Shown here: positions 8,369-16,825 of the stretch, one piece after another
Layout of the letters: each line of letters opens with the position of its first letter
How positions within the stretch are numbered: position 1 is the stretch's first letter
Assembly: GCA_947588765.1 (NCBI GenBank)
Contig: CANPZG010000011.1
Coordinates: 1-37,710 of the forward strand
Direction: 5' to 3'
From: an uncultured Bacilli bacterium
GTDB lineage: Bacteria > Bacillota_I > Bacilli_A > RF39 > UBA660
DNA: 37,710 bases
Program-made: the position numbers and the translations under genes
The notes under the pieces: model-generated
Seen by the model: the letters and a program-made list of their open reading frames with translations, nothing else
What the model was told of the DNA's origin: nothing
Databases searched by the model: none

Positions 8369-9501
8369 GTTAACTCCTTTATTTTTTCTATTATTCTTTC
8401 ACGATTTTTATCATCTTTAAATTCATTTATTTCATTCAATACTTTTTTCCTTTTTTGTTTAAAACCATCTTTATTACTAGCAATATTGCTGAAAAATTTT
8501 AACAATTCCTTATAATTTTTTATCTTCATTCCTGGCATCATTTTAAAAATATCAGGATATGCAAAACCTATTTTATAGTCATCTATATCATCAATAGTAT
8601 AACCAATAGGTTTATTCGTTAATAAAAAGTCAAATGATATCGTTGAATAATCTGTAATTAAACAATCAATATTAGCCAGTAATTTATATAAATGAATATT
8701 TTTCTTTTTTTCTATATCGCTGGTTATAAGTTTAATGTTACTTTTTTCTTTTATTTTAACAACTTTTAAATCTTGACCACCATGAATCTTAATAATTAAA
8801 AGCATATTTTTTTCTTTTAATAATTCATTTAGCTTTTCAAATTCACTTTCTTCTTTGATAATAGGAATTCCAAATTTAAATGTACTAGTAGAATCATTTC
8901 TTTCAGAATTTTTGGCTTTACGAAAAGTTGGCATCCAAACAATTACTTTTTTATATTTTTGTTTTGTAACCTTTTTTAATTCATTGTTTGGTTTTAATAA
9001 ATAATCATTACGAGGATAGCCAGAAAAAATAATTTTTGTTTCATCTGGTATTGAAAATTGATATTTCATAGTATCAACTATATTATGACTTGAAAGTACA
9101 ACATAATCAGTATTCTTAGGTACATTTAAAATCCCCTTAACATTTTTTATCACTGGAGACCCATGAGACAAGTATATTGATATTTGTTTAGAGTTAGTTT
9201 TTTCAATGGGAACATTATCCCAAATTAAAAATTTTGCTCTTCTAATTTTTAACTTATCCTTAATACTTTTATTCTCTAATGGCATAAAACTAACATTTTT
9301 TATTTTTTCTTTAGGTACATTACTCATATCTTTCATTTGCCAAATAATTTTATAAGAATCATTTAATTTATGTTCTAATAAGTAATCATATAATGCTCCA
9401 GAATTGCAATCTAAATCATTTAAACTTTCAAAAGATATAGTATTTTTATCAATAGGTATTATACTACTCAACAATTTACTAATGAATTTTTTTAATTTCA
9501 T
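8365..9501 (-). CDS. TagF/TagB-like CDP-glycerol glycerophosphotransferase (WchX-like)
   Basis: A 378-residue protein of the Glyphos_transf family, which transfers glycerol phosphate or ribitol phosphate from a CDP donor to a wall polymer or capsule repeat. Visible family motifs are ISIYLSHGSPVIKN, the IIFSGYPRNDYLL segment, IIKIHGG and the donor-site LITDYSTISFDF followed by NKPIGY. There is no signal peptide; a basic and hydrophobic N-terminus (KLKKFISKLLSS) suggests peripheral membrane binding. It overlaps both neighbours by 4 nt. Its place between the flippase and the CDP-glycerol-type activation genes resembles pneumococcal wchX, so it probably adds glycerol phosphate to the repeat unit. 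Confidence 0.82.
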   Translation of the reverse strand: MKLKKFISKLLSSIIPIDKNTISFESLNDLDCNSGALYDYLLEHKLNDSYKIIWQMKDMSNVPKEKIKNVSFMPLENKSIKDKLKIRRAKFLIWDNVPIEKTNSKQISIYLSHGSPVIKNVKGILNVPKNTDYVVLSSHNIVDTMKYQFSIPDETKIIFSGYPRNDYLLKPNNELKKVTKQKYKKVIVWMPTFRKAKNSERNDSTSTFKFGIPIIKEESEFEKLNELLKEKNMLLIIKIHGGQDLKVVKIKEKSNIKLITSDIEKKKNIHLYKLLANIDCLITDYSTISFDFLLTNKPIGYTIDDIDDYKIGFAYPDIFKMMPGMKIKNYKELLKFFSNIASNKDGFKQKRKKVLNEINEFKDDKNRERIIEKIKELT

Positions 9502-11042
9502 GACTCATTTACTCCATTTCTTTTAACTATATTTAATAATGTATTTTTTAAATTAATTCTGTCTTCTTTACTATTTCCAATAAACAAACTTAAAGTTATT
9601 GAAATACATGTAGATATAATCGCAGCAATAATTAATTTCATCCAATTATTAATTGCAAAAATTTTCTTAAATAATATAGATATGATAGTTCCAACAATAA
9701 TTACAATTAAATTTTTAACAATCGCAGGATAAAAAGTCGTTCCTTTTAAATTAACACATTTGGCGCCATAGATTGGCAAAAAAGTTAAAGATCTAATAAC
9801 GCTTACAATTGTACTAGTAGCAACAATTATCAACATTCGAGCGATAGGAGTTTTAAATACATTTAAAAAAATAAAAACAACAATTATTGTAACTATAGCA
9901 TTCATAAACAAAAATAAAGAGGAATTTTTAACTTTATTTGTAACTGTAAAAATATTCCATAAAGGTTCTAACTGTAAACTAAAACACATTCCAAGAACAC
10001 TAGCACAAGATAGTATATATAATAAACTAGCATCTTGTGAAGGTACCCATAAAGTAAAAAATTCTTTACCATAAGCAAATAAAATAATAATAGGAACTGC
10101 TGATAATAAACCTAAAAACTTAATTGCAAATAATAATTGTTCTTTTAATTTTTGATAATCCTTTTTAGCATAACTTATAGTTAATTCGGGAGCAAAAATA
10201 TTGGCTATCTGGCCAAATAAATTTAAGATAGTAGTAGGCAATGTTTTACTACAAGATATTATTCCCATTCCCACACTACCTATAAAAATATTTGAAATAA
10301 GTAAATCTAAACCATTAGATAAAATGGAACTTAATCTAGAAAAAGAATTCCAGATACCTGAGGATATTAATGTTTTAACATATTTAATATTAAAATATTT
10401 ACGTGATATTTCTAATTCAGGAGTTAATACTTTACTATATCTATAATTACAATATCCTAAATAAATCGTGCAAATTAATGTTGCGATTCCAATGTAATAT
10501 GCTGCTGGCTTAAATAAGAAAAATAAAACTAATAATAAAACTGCTCTAATTATTTGAGAAATAATAGTTTTAATACTTGTTAAATATAATTTATTAGTAC
10601 AAAATGTTGCTACAGCAAAAGTTGAAGTAATAATGCTAACAATAAAATTAGCAAAAATGAAAACAAATAAAAGCTTAACATCTAATAATAAATGACTTGG
10701 AATATCTATTAAATATTGCATAAAAATGATAAAAATAACCCCAAAGATTGCTAAAATGACTGAGAGAATAATATTAGCTATAATTACTGAACTATAAAAT
10801 TTATTAGCATCTTCAATATTATTTTCTTTTAGTCTAATAGTAATAAATCGCGAAGCCATAGAATTTAATGCTACAGTTATAAGTTGAGCATAACCAATAA
10901 AATCATTTGCTAATCCTACAAAACCATATGCTTCAACACCAATCGTTTCAGTCAAATAAGGTACAAGAAAAAAGCTAATACATAGATTAACGACAAACAT
11001 TGATACTTGTGCAATTAAATTAATAAATGAATATTTAGACAT
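9498..11042 (-). CDS. wzx: Polysaccharide repeat-unit flippase (Wzx-type, MOP superfamily)
   Basis: A 514-residue integral membrane protein with about 14 hydrophobic helices and almost no soluble domain. The N-terminus, SFINLIAQVSMFVVNLCISFFLVPYLTE, and the following GVEAYGFVGLANDFIGYAQL are typical of the PST/Wzx family. It would move the finished undecaprenyl-linked repeat unit across the membrane. It lies between the TagO initiator and the glycosyltransferases, with GAGG six nt upstream of the ATG and a 4-nt overlap with the next gene. No Wzy polymerase was recognised in the window; the truncated membrane protein at the left edge is the only other polytopic candidate in this operon. Confidence 0.87.
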   Translation of the reverse strand: MSKYSFINLIAQVSMFVVNLCISFFLVPYLTETIGVEAYGFVGLANDFIGYAQLITVALNSMASRFITIRLKENNIEDANKFYSSVIIANIILSVILAIFGVIFIIFMQYLIDIPSHLLLDVKLLFVFIFANFIVSIITSTFAVATFCTNKLYLTSIKTIISQIIRAVLLLVLFFLFKPAAYYIGIATLICTIYLGYCNYRYSKVLTPELEISRKYFNIKYVKTLISSGIWNSFSRLSSILSNGLDLLISNIFIGSVGMGIISCSKTLPTTILNLFGQIANIFAPELTISYAKKDYQKLKEQLLFAIKFLGLLSAVPIIILFAYGKEFFTLWVPSQDASLLYILSCASVLGMCFSLQLEPLWNIFTVTNKVKNSSLFLFMNAIVTIIVVFIFLNVFKTPIARMLIIVATSTIVSVIRSLTFLPIYGAKCVNLKGTTFYPAIVKNLIVIIVGTIISILFKKIFAINNWMKLIIAAIISTCISITLSLFIGNSKEDRINLKNTLLNIVKRNGVNES

Positions 11043-11049
11043 TTTTACC

Positions 11050-12120
11050 TCATAGTTTTACTTTTTTCTTTTTTTGTTCTTTCTTCTTATGTTCATATAA
11101 TATATTAGTTTTTAAAACTAAATATAAGAAAAAAATCATTAAAATTACATACATTGCAATTGCTTGTTGATTATCTCCTAAAACATAAAGTATTGATACT
11201 ATGGAAAATAAACTATTTATAAGATAAATCAACAATACAGTCTTAGTTGGAGATGAAGTCAATCGTAATAATTGATGGTGAAAATGTTCTTTATCAGGAT
11301 GCCCAATTGATTCATGTTTTAGTAATCTTCTAATAATAGCAAAAAATGTATCAAAAATGGGAATAAATAATATTATTAATGGAATTATAATTGATGTTAT
11401 CGTCGTAACTTTGTATCCTAATAAAGCAATAACTGAAATCATAAAACCTAAAAACATACTACCCGTATCACCAATAAATATTTTGGCCGGCGGAAAATTA
11501 TGAAATAAGAAACCTAAAGTGCTACCAAGCATAATAAGAGATAAAATTACATCTAAACCGCCTAAAGTATTACGAGCAAATCCAATAATAGCAATTGTTA
11601 AAAAATAAATAGAACTTATACCAGACGATAACCCATCTAATCCATCTATTAAATTAATTGCATTTACGATAGCAACAATGAAAAAAACTGATAAAGTCAT
11701 ATTAACCCATTTTGGAAATGTTAAAGTAAATCCTAAAATTGTTAAATCATTAAAATATAATTTTCCATATAAAACCACAATTAAAGCAGCAATTATTTGA
11801 AATAAAAACTTATACCGAGCTGGTATTGAATTAATATCATCAACTATACCAGTAAGAATTATAACAAAACCGCCAATAAGTACACTAATCATTTGTGTTG
11901 AGACCGGAGCATAAAGCATATATCCTAATAAAAATGAAACAAAAACAGCTAACCCACCTAAACGTGGAATAGGTACTTTATGAACTTTCCTTTCATTAGG
12001 AATATCCATCGCATTTATATGTATTGCTATTTTTTTTACCATAATAGTTAACAATAAGCTTGTTACAAAAGTAACTAGAACTATATTCCAAACATTAAAA
12101 CCATTAACTTCCATACTCAT
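11050..12120 (-). CDS. tagO: Undecaprenyl-phosphate GlcNAc-1-phosphate transferase (TagO/WecA)
   Basis: A 356-residue MraY-family polytopic enzyme. It transfers GlcNAc-1-phosphate from UDP-GlcNAc to undecaprenyl phosphate and so starts wall teichoic acid or capsule assembly. Visible signatures are VPIPRLGGLAVF (residues 49-60), NAINLIDGLDGLSSG (about 153-167), KIFIGDTGSMFLGF (about 213-226) and the cytoplasmic HPDKEHFHHQLLRL (about 275-288). Size and hydrophobicity fit TagO. ATG 12120 has AGGAG at 12128-12132, seven nt upstream. It is the first intact gene of the polysaccharide operon, with a TATAAT just upstream and a decayed gene beyond. Confidence 0.9.
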   Translation of the reverse strand: MSMEVNGFNVWNIVLVTFVTSLLLTIMVKKIAIHINAMDIPNERKVHKVPIPRLGGLAVFVSFLLGYMLYAPVSTQMISVLIGGFVIILTGIVDDINSIPARYKFLFQIIAALIVVLYGKLYFNDLTILGFTLTFPKWVNMTLSVFFIVAIVNAINLIDGLDGLSSGISSIYFLTIAIIGFARNTLGGLDVILSLIMLGSTLGFLFHNFPPAKIFIGDTGSMFLGFMISVIALLGYKVTTITSIIIPLIILFIPIFDTFFAIIRRLLKHESIGHPDKEHFHHQLLRLTSSPTKTVLLIYLINSLFSIVSILYVLGDNQQAIAMYVILMIFFLYLVLKTNILYEHKKKEQKKKKVKL

Positions 12121-12144
12121 AATATAACTCCTATATTTATAATT

Positions 12145-12150
12145 ATTATA
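12145..12150 (-). promoter_or_regulatory. Candidate -10 element for the tagO operon
   Basis: A perfect TATAAT on the minus strand lies 25 nt upstream of the tagO ATG. No good -35 box is visible at 16-18 bp, so transcription could also enter from the upstream sulfatase gene: no terminator hairpin was seen between them. Confidence 0.35.
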
Positions 12151-12705
12151 CCCTATAATTTGCTTTAATAAAAGGATTTTTATCAGAATTATGTGAATAA
12201 GTTAAAGAATATCTATATTTCATTGTTTTTTTACTATTTGGGCTGATTTTAATGTTGACTGTTTTAAAATCATTCTAGCAGTAACATAACAACCATCTTT
12301 ATTTTTCTTTGAATCTTCTAAACATATATAGGATCATTAATATCCTTATTATTTTCATTATTATTTCCAACATATATTAAAACTTTTTCAATGTTTCTTT
12401 TACAATGAAAATTATTTTTTAATTTAGCTTTTTCACAAGTTTCTTTTATTTGGTCAAATTTTTTGGTTGCAAAAAATGTCTCATTTCTTACTAAATTAGC
12501 TACATTAAAAAATAACTATTTAAACTTACCTTTACCATTATTTGAAATTCCATCTTTTAAATTAATAGAACTTGCACTAATATTAGTACATGGCGTATTA
12601 ACAACATAAAACATAAATATTTCAAAAAAACTTATCAGTTACTTTTTTATTACTCTTTATCCATTCAGGTTTAAATGGAGTAATTTCATATTTTTCATTT
12701 TTATT
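12149..12705 (-). pseudogene. Decayed gene of unknown function
   Basis: This stretch has no intact frame but holds protein-like pieces in one order across all minus frames. Near 12700-12615 it reads YEITPFKPEWIK and KKVTDKFF, then after a frameshift FYVVNTPCTNISAS to an in-frame stop near 12526. Next come NLVRNETFFATKKFDQ and IEKVLIYVGNNN to a stop near 12328, then after a shift DGCYVTARMILK, and finally KKTMKYRYSLTYSHNS ending with TAA near 12149. At least three disabling changes are needed to read it. No start with a ribosome site is seen. Several Cys residues suggest a secreted domain. I do not recognise the family. Confidence 0.6.
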
Positions 12706-12731
12706 ACCATTCCTTATTTATTGTATTAAAT

Positions 12732-14366
12732 TTATCGTTCAAAAATTTTCCCCGTTTTTTTAAATTTATCGATTTCCCATGCTTTTCCATTAGTTTCATA
12801 TTCAACCATGTAATCTTCTTTATTAAAATTGTACCAAATAAAATTTCTTGTTCTATTTTTACTAATATTATTAAATAATTCTGTACTTTGTTTACCATCA
12901 AGCAATTCTAAATAAGCTTCCATTAAATCTTCATAACTAATTGGTAAATTTGAAATTTTCATCTCATGATTTTCATTTATGCCTTTTATAAATAAAATTG
13001 GATTATGTCTTCCTAAATTTGTAACATCACTATATCCATGGTCAGCTAAAATAATAATTGCAGAATTATCATATACGCCATTACTTTTTAATCTATTAAT
13101 AAATGTTGAAAGAACATTAATATTAGCCAATATTTTTTCTTTAAAAGTTCCATTATCAATTCTATTTAAATTTCTATCTAAATCAAATGGAGGATGAGCA
13201 CCTTCAATATGGATAAATTGAAATTGATTATTATCTAGTATATTCATTTTAGGATTATTAATCATATTATTATAAGCAATATCACTTCCCCATAAAAATT
13301 TTTCAGTACATAAATTAAAATCAATACTTTCCACTCGACTATACTTTTTTAATCCATATGGAACATACTTAAATAACACATACTTTAATTCTTGTTTAAA
13401 AAAACTAAATAAATTAATTTTAGAATTTTTTCTTAAAATTACATTTTTTATTTCATATTTCTTTTGGCCGTTCCAAATTAAATCTAAATCATAAATGTTC
13501 ATATCATATTGTTGATTCTGTAATTTTTCAAACAAGGGAGAATTGTTCAAAGCATCAGTAGAATAATCTGATATATTTTTTTCATTATCATTAACTTCAC
13601 CAGTTAATATTTGAGGTATTGAATCACGAGTATATGCATAGGTACTTAAAGTATCTGGATAATATGTAAAATCATTAAATAAATCCTTATATTCCATATT
13701 TTCATTTAAAGTTTCATAAAATTCTCTAGAATCTATTGTATCCAAAACATATATATAAAAATTTTTATTTAATGAGACATCATTTATATTTTCTGTAGAA
13801 AACATAGTTCCATCTTTAGTTATAAAAGCTTTATTAGAGATTAAGGTTGTAAGTAATGAAATAGATAACATAACTAATATTGCCAATGATATATAAGTAG
13901 TATATTTTATAGTTTTTTCTATATTAATTTTTTTACAAGATATTATAACAATTAATGAAATAATTAATAATATACTTAATGTTATAATATTTTCTACTAT
14001 ATATTTATTTTCAGCATATGAAGAACCATCTAAAGGTGGCAAATTACCTATTAAGTAATTTCCTTGAATATAGGTTACAAAAAATAATACAAACCCTATT
14101 AAAATAATAATTTCAAATAATTTATAATTTTTAAATATCTTAAATTTAGTTTTACTTAATAATTTATTAATAAAATATAATACACTTACCATTAAAATAG
14201 TTAGTAATAAAAATATTAAAAATATTTTTATTACAGGCACTATCATTGTACCTAAATCAAACCAAAAATCATCAATATTAGTAGCGTACATTATTATTGG
14301 TTCATAAATAAATAACATAAAACAAAATACAAAGTATAAAAAATAACTACGTAATAACTTTTTCAT
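12732..14366 (-). CDS. Membrane sulfatase-fold (LtaS-like) transferase, paralogue 2
   Basis: A 544-residue protein with an N-terminal block of about five TM helices (residues 1-170) and an extracellular alkaline-phosphatase-fold domain. Probable active-site residues are the Asp in YIYVLDTID, the Thr nucleophile in YAYTRDSIPQ, the His in IEGAHPPF, and Asp-His in ILADHGYSD. The fold is shared by lipoteichoic acid synthase and phosphoethanolamine transferases, so it likely moves or removes a phospho-group outside the cell; its substrate is unknown. I start it at ATG 14366, because the earlier ATG 14378 overlaps the GGAGGAG ribosome site. It is strikingly similar to the gene at 16826-18472, above all in the TM region. 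Confidence 0.78.
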   Translation of the reverse strand: MKKLLRSYFLYFVFCFMLFIYEPIIMYATNIDDFWFDLGTMIVPVIKIFLIFLLLTILMVSVLYFINKLLSKTKFKIFKNYKLFEIIILIGFVLFFVTYIQGNYLIGNLPPLDGSSYAENKYIVENIITLSILLIISLIVIISCKKINIEKTIKYTTYISLAILVMLSISLLTTLISNKAFITKDGTMFSTENINDVSLNKNFYIYVLDTIDSREFYETLNENMEYKDLFNDFTYYPDTLSTYAYTRDSIPQILTGEVNDNEKNISDYSTDALNNSPLFEKLQNQQYDMNIYDLDLIWNGQKKYEIKNVILRKNSKINLFSFFKQELKYVLFKYVPYGLKKYSRVESIDFNLCTEKFLWGSDIAYNNMINNPKMNILDNNQFQFIHIEGAHPPFDLDRNLNRIDNGTFKEKILANINVLSTFINRLKSNGVYDNSAIIILADHGYSDVTNLGRHNPILFIKGINENHEMKISNLPISYEDLMEAYLELLDGKQSTELFNNISKNRTRNFIWYNFNKEDYMVEYETNGKAWEIDKFKKTGKIFER

Positions 14367-14422
14367 AAACTCCTCCATTTTATATAAATTATTTTACCAT
14401 ATTTCAAATATTTATTATGAAA

Positions 14423-14455
14423 AAACCTGTTGAAAATAGAAATTCAACTAGGTTT
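14423..14455 (-). terminator. Rho-independent terminator after the small membrane protein gene
   Basis: The stem pairs AAACCT-GTTGAA with TTCAAC-T-AGGTTT (one bulged base). On the minus strand it is followed by six T residues. It separates the cassette upstream from the second sulfatase-fold gene, which would need its own promoter or readthrough. Confidence 0.65.
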
Positions 14456-14467
14456 AAATAAGTGTTT

Positions 14468-14752
14468 TTATTTTTTATTTGATTCTTTTTTATTCTTTAC
14501 TATTACTTCATCTTTTTCTACTTCTTTGTTGCGATTTTCATCAATTCCTAATTTTTGATTTATTTTTTTTCGAGCCTTTCTTATGTAAATTCCTAATACC
14601 GCTCCAATAGCAATTGCAACCCCAGCCACTGCTTGAATAGCATAAGTCATTACAGATGGGTCAATATAAGCCCTTACATTCATACAACCTGCAAAAACAA
14701 CTCCTATTCCAAACAATCCATAAGAACATAACATTAAAATTTTATTTTTCAT
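14468..14752 (-). CDS. Small membrane protein with YIDPSVMTYAIQ motif
   Basis: A 94-residue protein. It starts with a hydrophobic, signal-like helix (about 5-28, ending VRA), then AYIDPSVMTYAIQAVAG running into a second TM helix (about 33-55). The tail is highly charged (RKARKKINQ onward). I recall similar small YIDP-type proteins beside cell-wall polymer genes, but no function is known to me. It overlaps the YidC-TagF fusion gene by 11 nt, so the two are probably made together and may act as partners in the membrane. A terminator follows. Confidence 0.7.
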   Translation of the reverse strand: MKNKILMLCSYGLFGIGVVFAGCMNVRAYIDPSVMTYAIQAVAGVAIAIGAVLGIYIRKARKKINQKLGIDENRNKEVEKDEVIVKNKKESNKK

Positions 14753-16817
14753 TTTTTCTTTCCTTCCTTTCTTTTATTTTTTCTTGAATTGCTCCTATAA
14801 TATATTCTCCTCCTATTTTATCACTTTTTCCTAAATTATAAACATAATCATTTGTTAATTTTTCAATTCTTTTTTGATATTTTTGATAATTTTTTAATAC
14901 TTTATCAATTACTTGATCTATATTTTTAACATCTTCTAAAGAAACTATTTCTCCTACTTCTTCCCTAGCCCAAATATTAAATGGTTCAATTGGTATTTTT
15001 TTATATTCAGGATTCATTATTTTCATTGGTGTATCTATAAATACTACTGGTTTTTTAGTTGTAAAAGCATACTCAAAAGCAATACTAGACCAATCAGTAA
15101 TTACGATATCCGCATTAAAGACTGTATCACTGCTCGAAAAATCAGTTTGAATTGTAATATTTTTAGCATTTTTATATTTTTCTTCTAACATCGTAAACTT
15201 TTCTTTCATCATTCTTACTTGTTGAGGATGAGGTCTTACTATAACATCATATTTTTTACCTTTAAGAGAATTTAAAATTTCTTCAAGACATGAATCAATA
15301 ATATTATCTTTTTGCCATGATGGGGCAATTAAAATCTTTTGAATTTTATTTACTTTTTTATTTTTTTGATAATCTTTTATCATTTCATCTAATAAAGTGT
15401 ATCCCCATTTTATAACTTTACGATTTTCTAAATTATACATTTTAAATATAGCTATTGTTTCATCATATTGATGTTTACCAGAAGCAAATACTGTGTCAAA
15501 AGCATTCAAAGCCTTTGTTCTTAATGTTAAATTATTACTATCCATTCCATGAGGAATATAAACATATTCAATATCTTTTCGTAAATAACTTCTTTTAATA
15601 TGATAAGTATCTAAATCCGGCATAGTCATTACAACTACATCAGCATCCATTTTCATCATTAAAGTTATTAATCTTTTTTCATCAATAAAATAAGCCTTTA
15701 TTTGAGAATTTTCTTTTTCTAATTCAAAGATTTTATCATTATAATCACTAGTAATATAATGAATTGTTAAATTTGTATTATCTAAGATATATTCTATTAC
15801 ACCTCTATAATATTTATAAAAACCATTACTTTCAGAATAAAATACTAGATGTTTGTTAACAACTTTAAAAAATCTTTTATAATCAGCTCTAGCTTTAGCT
15901 TTTTCAATCCGTGTAAGTTTATGTTTTTTACTAATTGAATTTAATTCACGTAATTCTTTACTTGTTTTTTCTAAAGTTTCATAATCAATATATTTTTTAG
16001 GACTTATAAAGATATTTAATAACCATTGTTGGATTATGGCAAATAAATTACTAAAAATCCAATATAAAGCTACACCAGCAGGTACAAAACTACCTAAATA
16101 TAATGATAATCCTACAGAAAAAGCTAACATTCCATATTTATTCCAATTTGATTGTTCTGCTTGCAAAACATTTATTTTATTTTGAGCAATACACAAAATC
16201 AAAGCACTAAGTCCCGCAAGAAGAGGAACCAATAAAGCAATTCCTAACTCACTTACAGCTACTAAACTTAAGTCAAAACCTAAAAACGTTAAATTTAAAT
16301 CTTTAACTTGATTAATTATTTCTTCTCCATTAGCAGCAACTTGATATTCATTTAAATATTTATCATTTTTTATATCTTTTACTGCAGCAATTTCCAAAGA
16401 TGAGGATTCTTCGTCTAAATTATTTTTAGAAACTGCTATATCAACTATTGCAGATGTTGTATCATCAGGTAATTGTAAAATATATGTCAAGGGATGGTTA
16501 ATAACTTTAACTAATCCTAAAAGCAAAATTATTTGTACAGCTAAAGGAATTAGAGATAAAAAAGCATTATATTTTTCTTCTTTATATAATTTTGATTCTT
16601 CATCAGCTATTTTATCTTTATCACCAAAATAATCAATTTTTATTTGATTTATTTTTGGTTGCATTTTAACCATTTTAATTGAATTTTTTTGAACCCATAT
16701 AGACAAAGGTAAAAGAATAAATTTACTTATTAAAGTAAATAATAAAATCGCAATACCATAATTATTAAATAAATTATAGCATAAACGCATTATCAATCCT
16801 AAAAAATCACTAAACAT
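14742..16817 (-). CDS. YidC/Oxa1-like membrane domain fused to TagF-like glycerophosphotransferase
   Basis: A 691-residue two-part protein. Residues 1 to about 275 look like a YidC/Oxa1 insertase: TM helices, ILLFTLISKFILLPLSIW (Lys where insertases often have Arg), MQPKINQIK, a charged loop and PAGVALYWIFSNLFAIIQQW. An external insertion of about 75 residues (115-190) separates the second and third hydrophobic blocks. After a Lys-rich coiled linker (280-310), residues 315-685 form a Glyphos_transf domain with YIPHGMDS, IRPHPQ-type VRPHPQQ and the donor site VITDWSSIAFEYAF. It probably adds polyol phosphate units at the membrane. Whether the first half still inserts proteins or only anchors the enzyme is unknown. 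No stop or frame break separates the halves. Confidence 0.85.
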   Translation of the reverse strand: MFSDFLGLIMRLCYNLFNNYGIAILLFTLISKFILLPLSIWVQKNSIKMVKMQPKINQIKIDYFGDKDKIADEESKLYKEEKYNAFLSLIPLAVQIILLLGLVKVINHPLTYILQLPDDTTSAIVDIAVSKNNLDEESSSLEIAAVKDIKNDKYLNEYQVAANGEEIINQVKDLNLTFLGFDLSLVAVSELGIALLVPLLAGLSALILCIAQNKINVLQAEQSNWNKYGMLAFSVGLSLYLGSFVPAGVALYWIFSNLFAIIQQWLLNIFISPKKYIDYETLEKTSKELRELNSISKKHKLTRIEKAKARADYKRFFKVVNKHLVFYSESNGFYKYYRGVIEYILDNTNLTIHYITSDYNDKIFELEKENSQIKAYFIDEKRLITLMMKMDADVVVMTMPDLDTYHIKRSYLRKDIEYVYIPHGMDSNNLTLRTKALNAFDTVFASGKHQYDETIAIFKMYNLENRKVIKWGYTLLDEMIKDYQKNKKVNKIQKILIAPSWQKDNIIDSCLEEILNSLKGKKYDVIVRPHPQQVRMMKEKFTMLEEKYKNAKNITIQTDFSSSDTVFNADIVITDWSSIAFEYAFTTKKPVVFIDTPMKIMNPEYKKIPIEPFNIWAREEVGEIVSLEDVKNIDQVIDKVLKNYQKYQKRIEKLTNDYVYNLGKSDKIGGEYIIGAIQEKIKERKERKNEK

Positions 16818-16825
16818 AATCTCAC

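Noticed and set aside
12704..12901. Small minus-strand frame of 65 codons
   Set aside because: It lies in another frame of the sulfatase-fold gene end and has no ribosome site or protein-like composition.
14379..14407. Promoter TTGAAA-17 bp-TATAAA before the second sulfatase-fold gene
   Set aside because: The boxes are good, but the start point would fall in or after the GGAGGAG ribosome site, so it could not give a normal leader.
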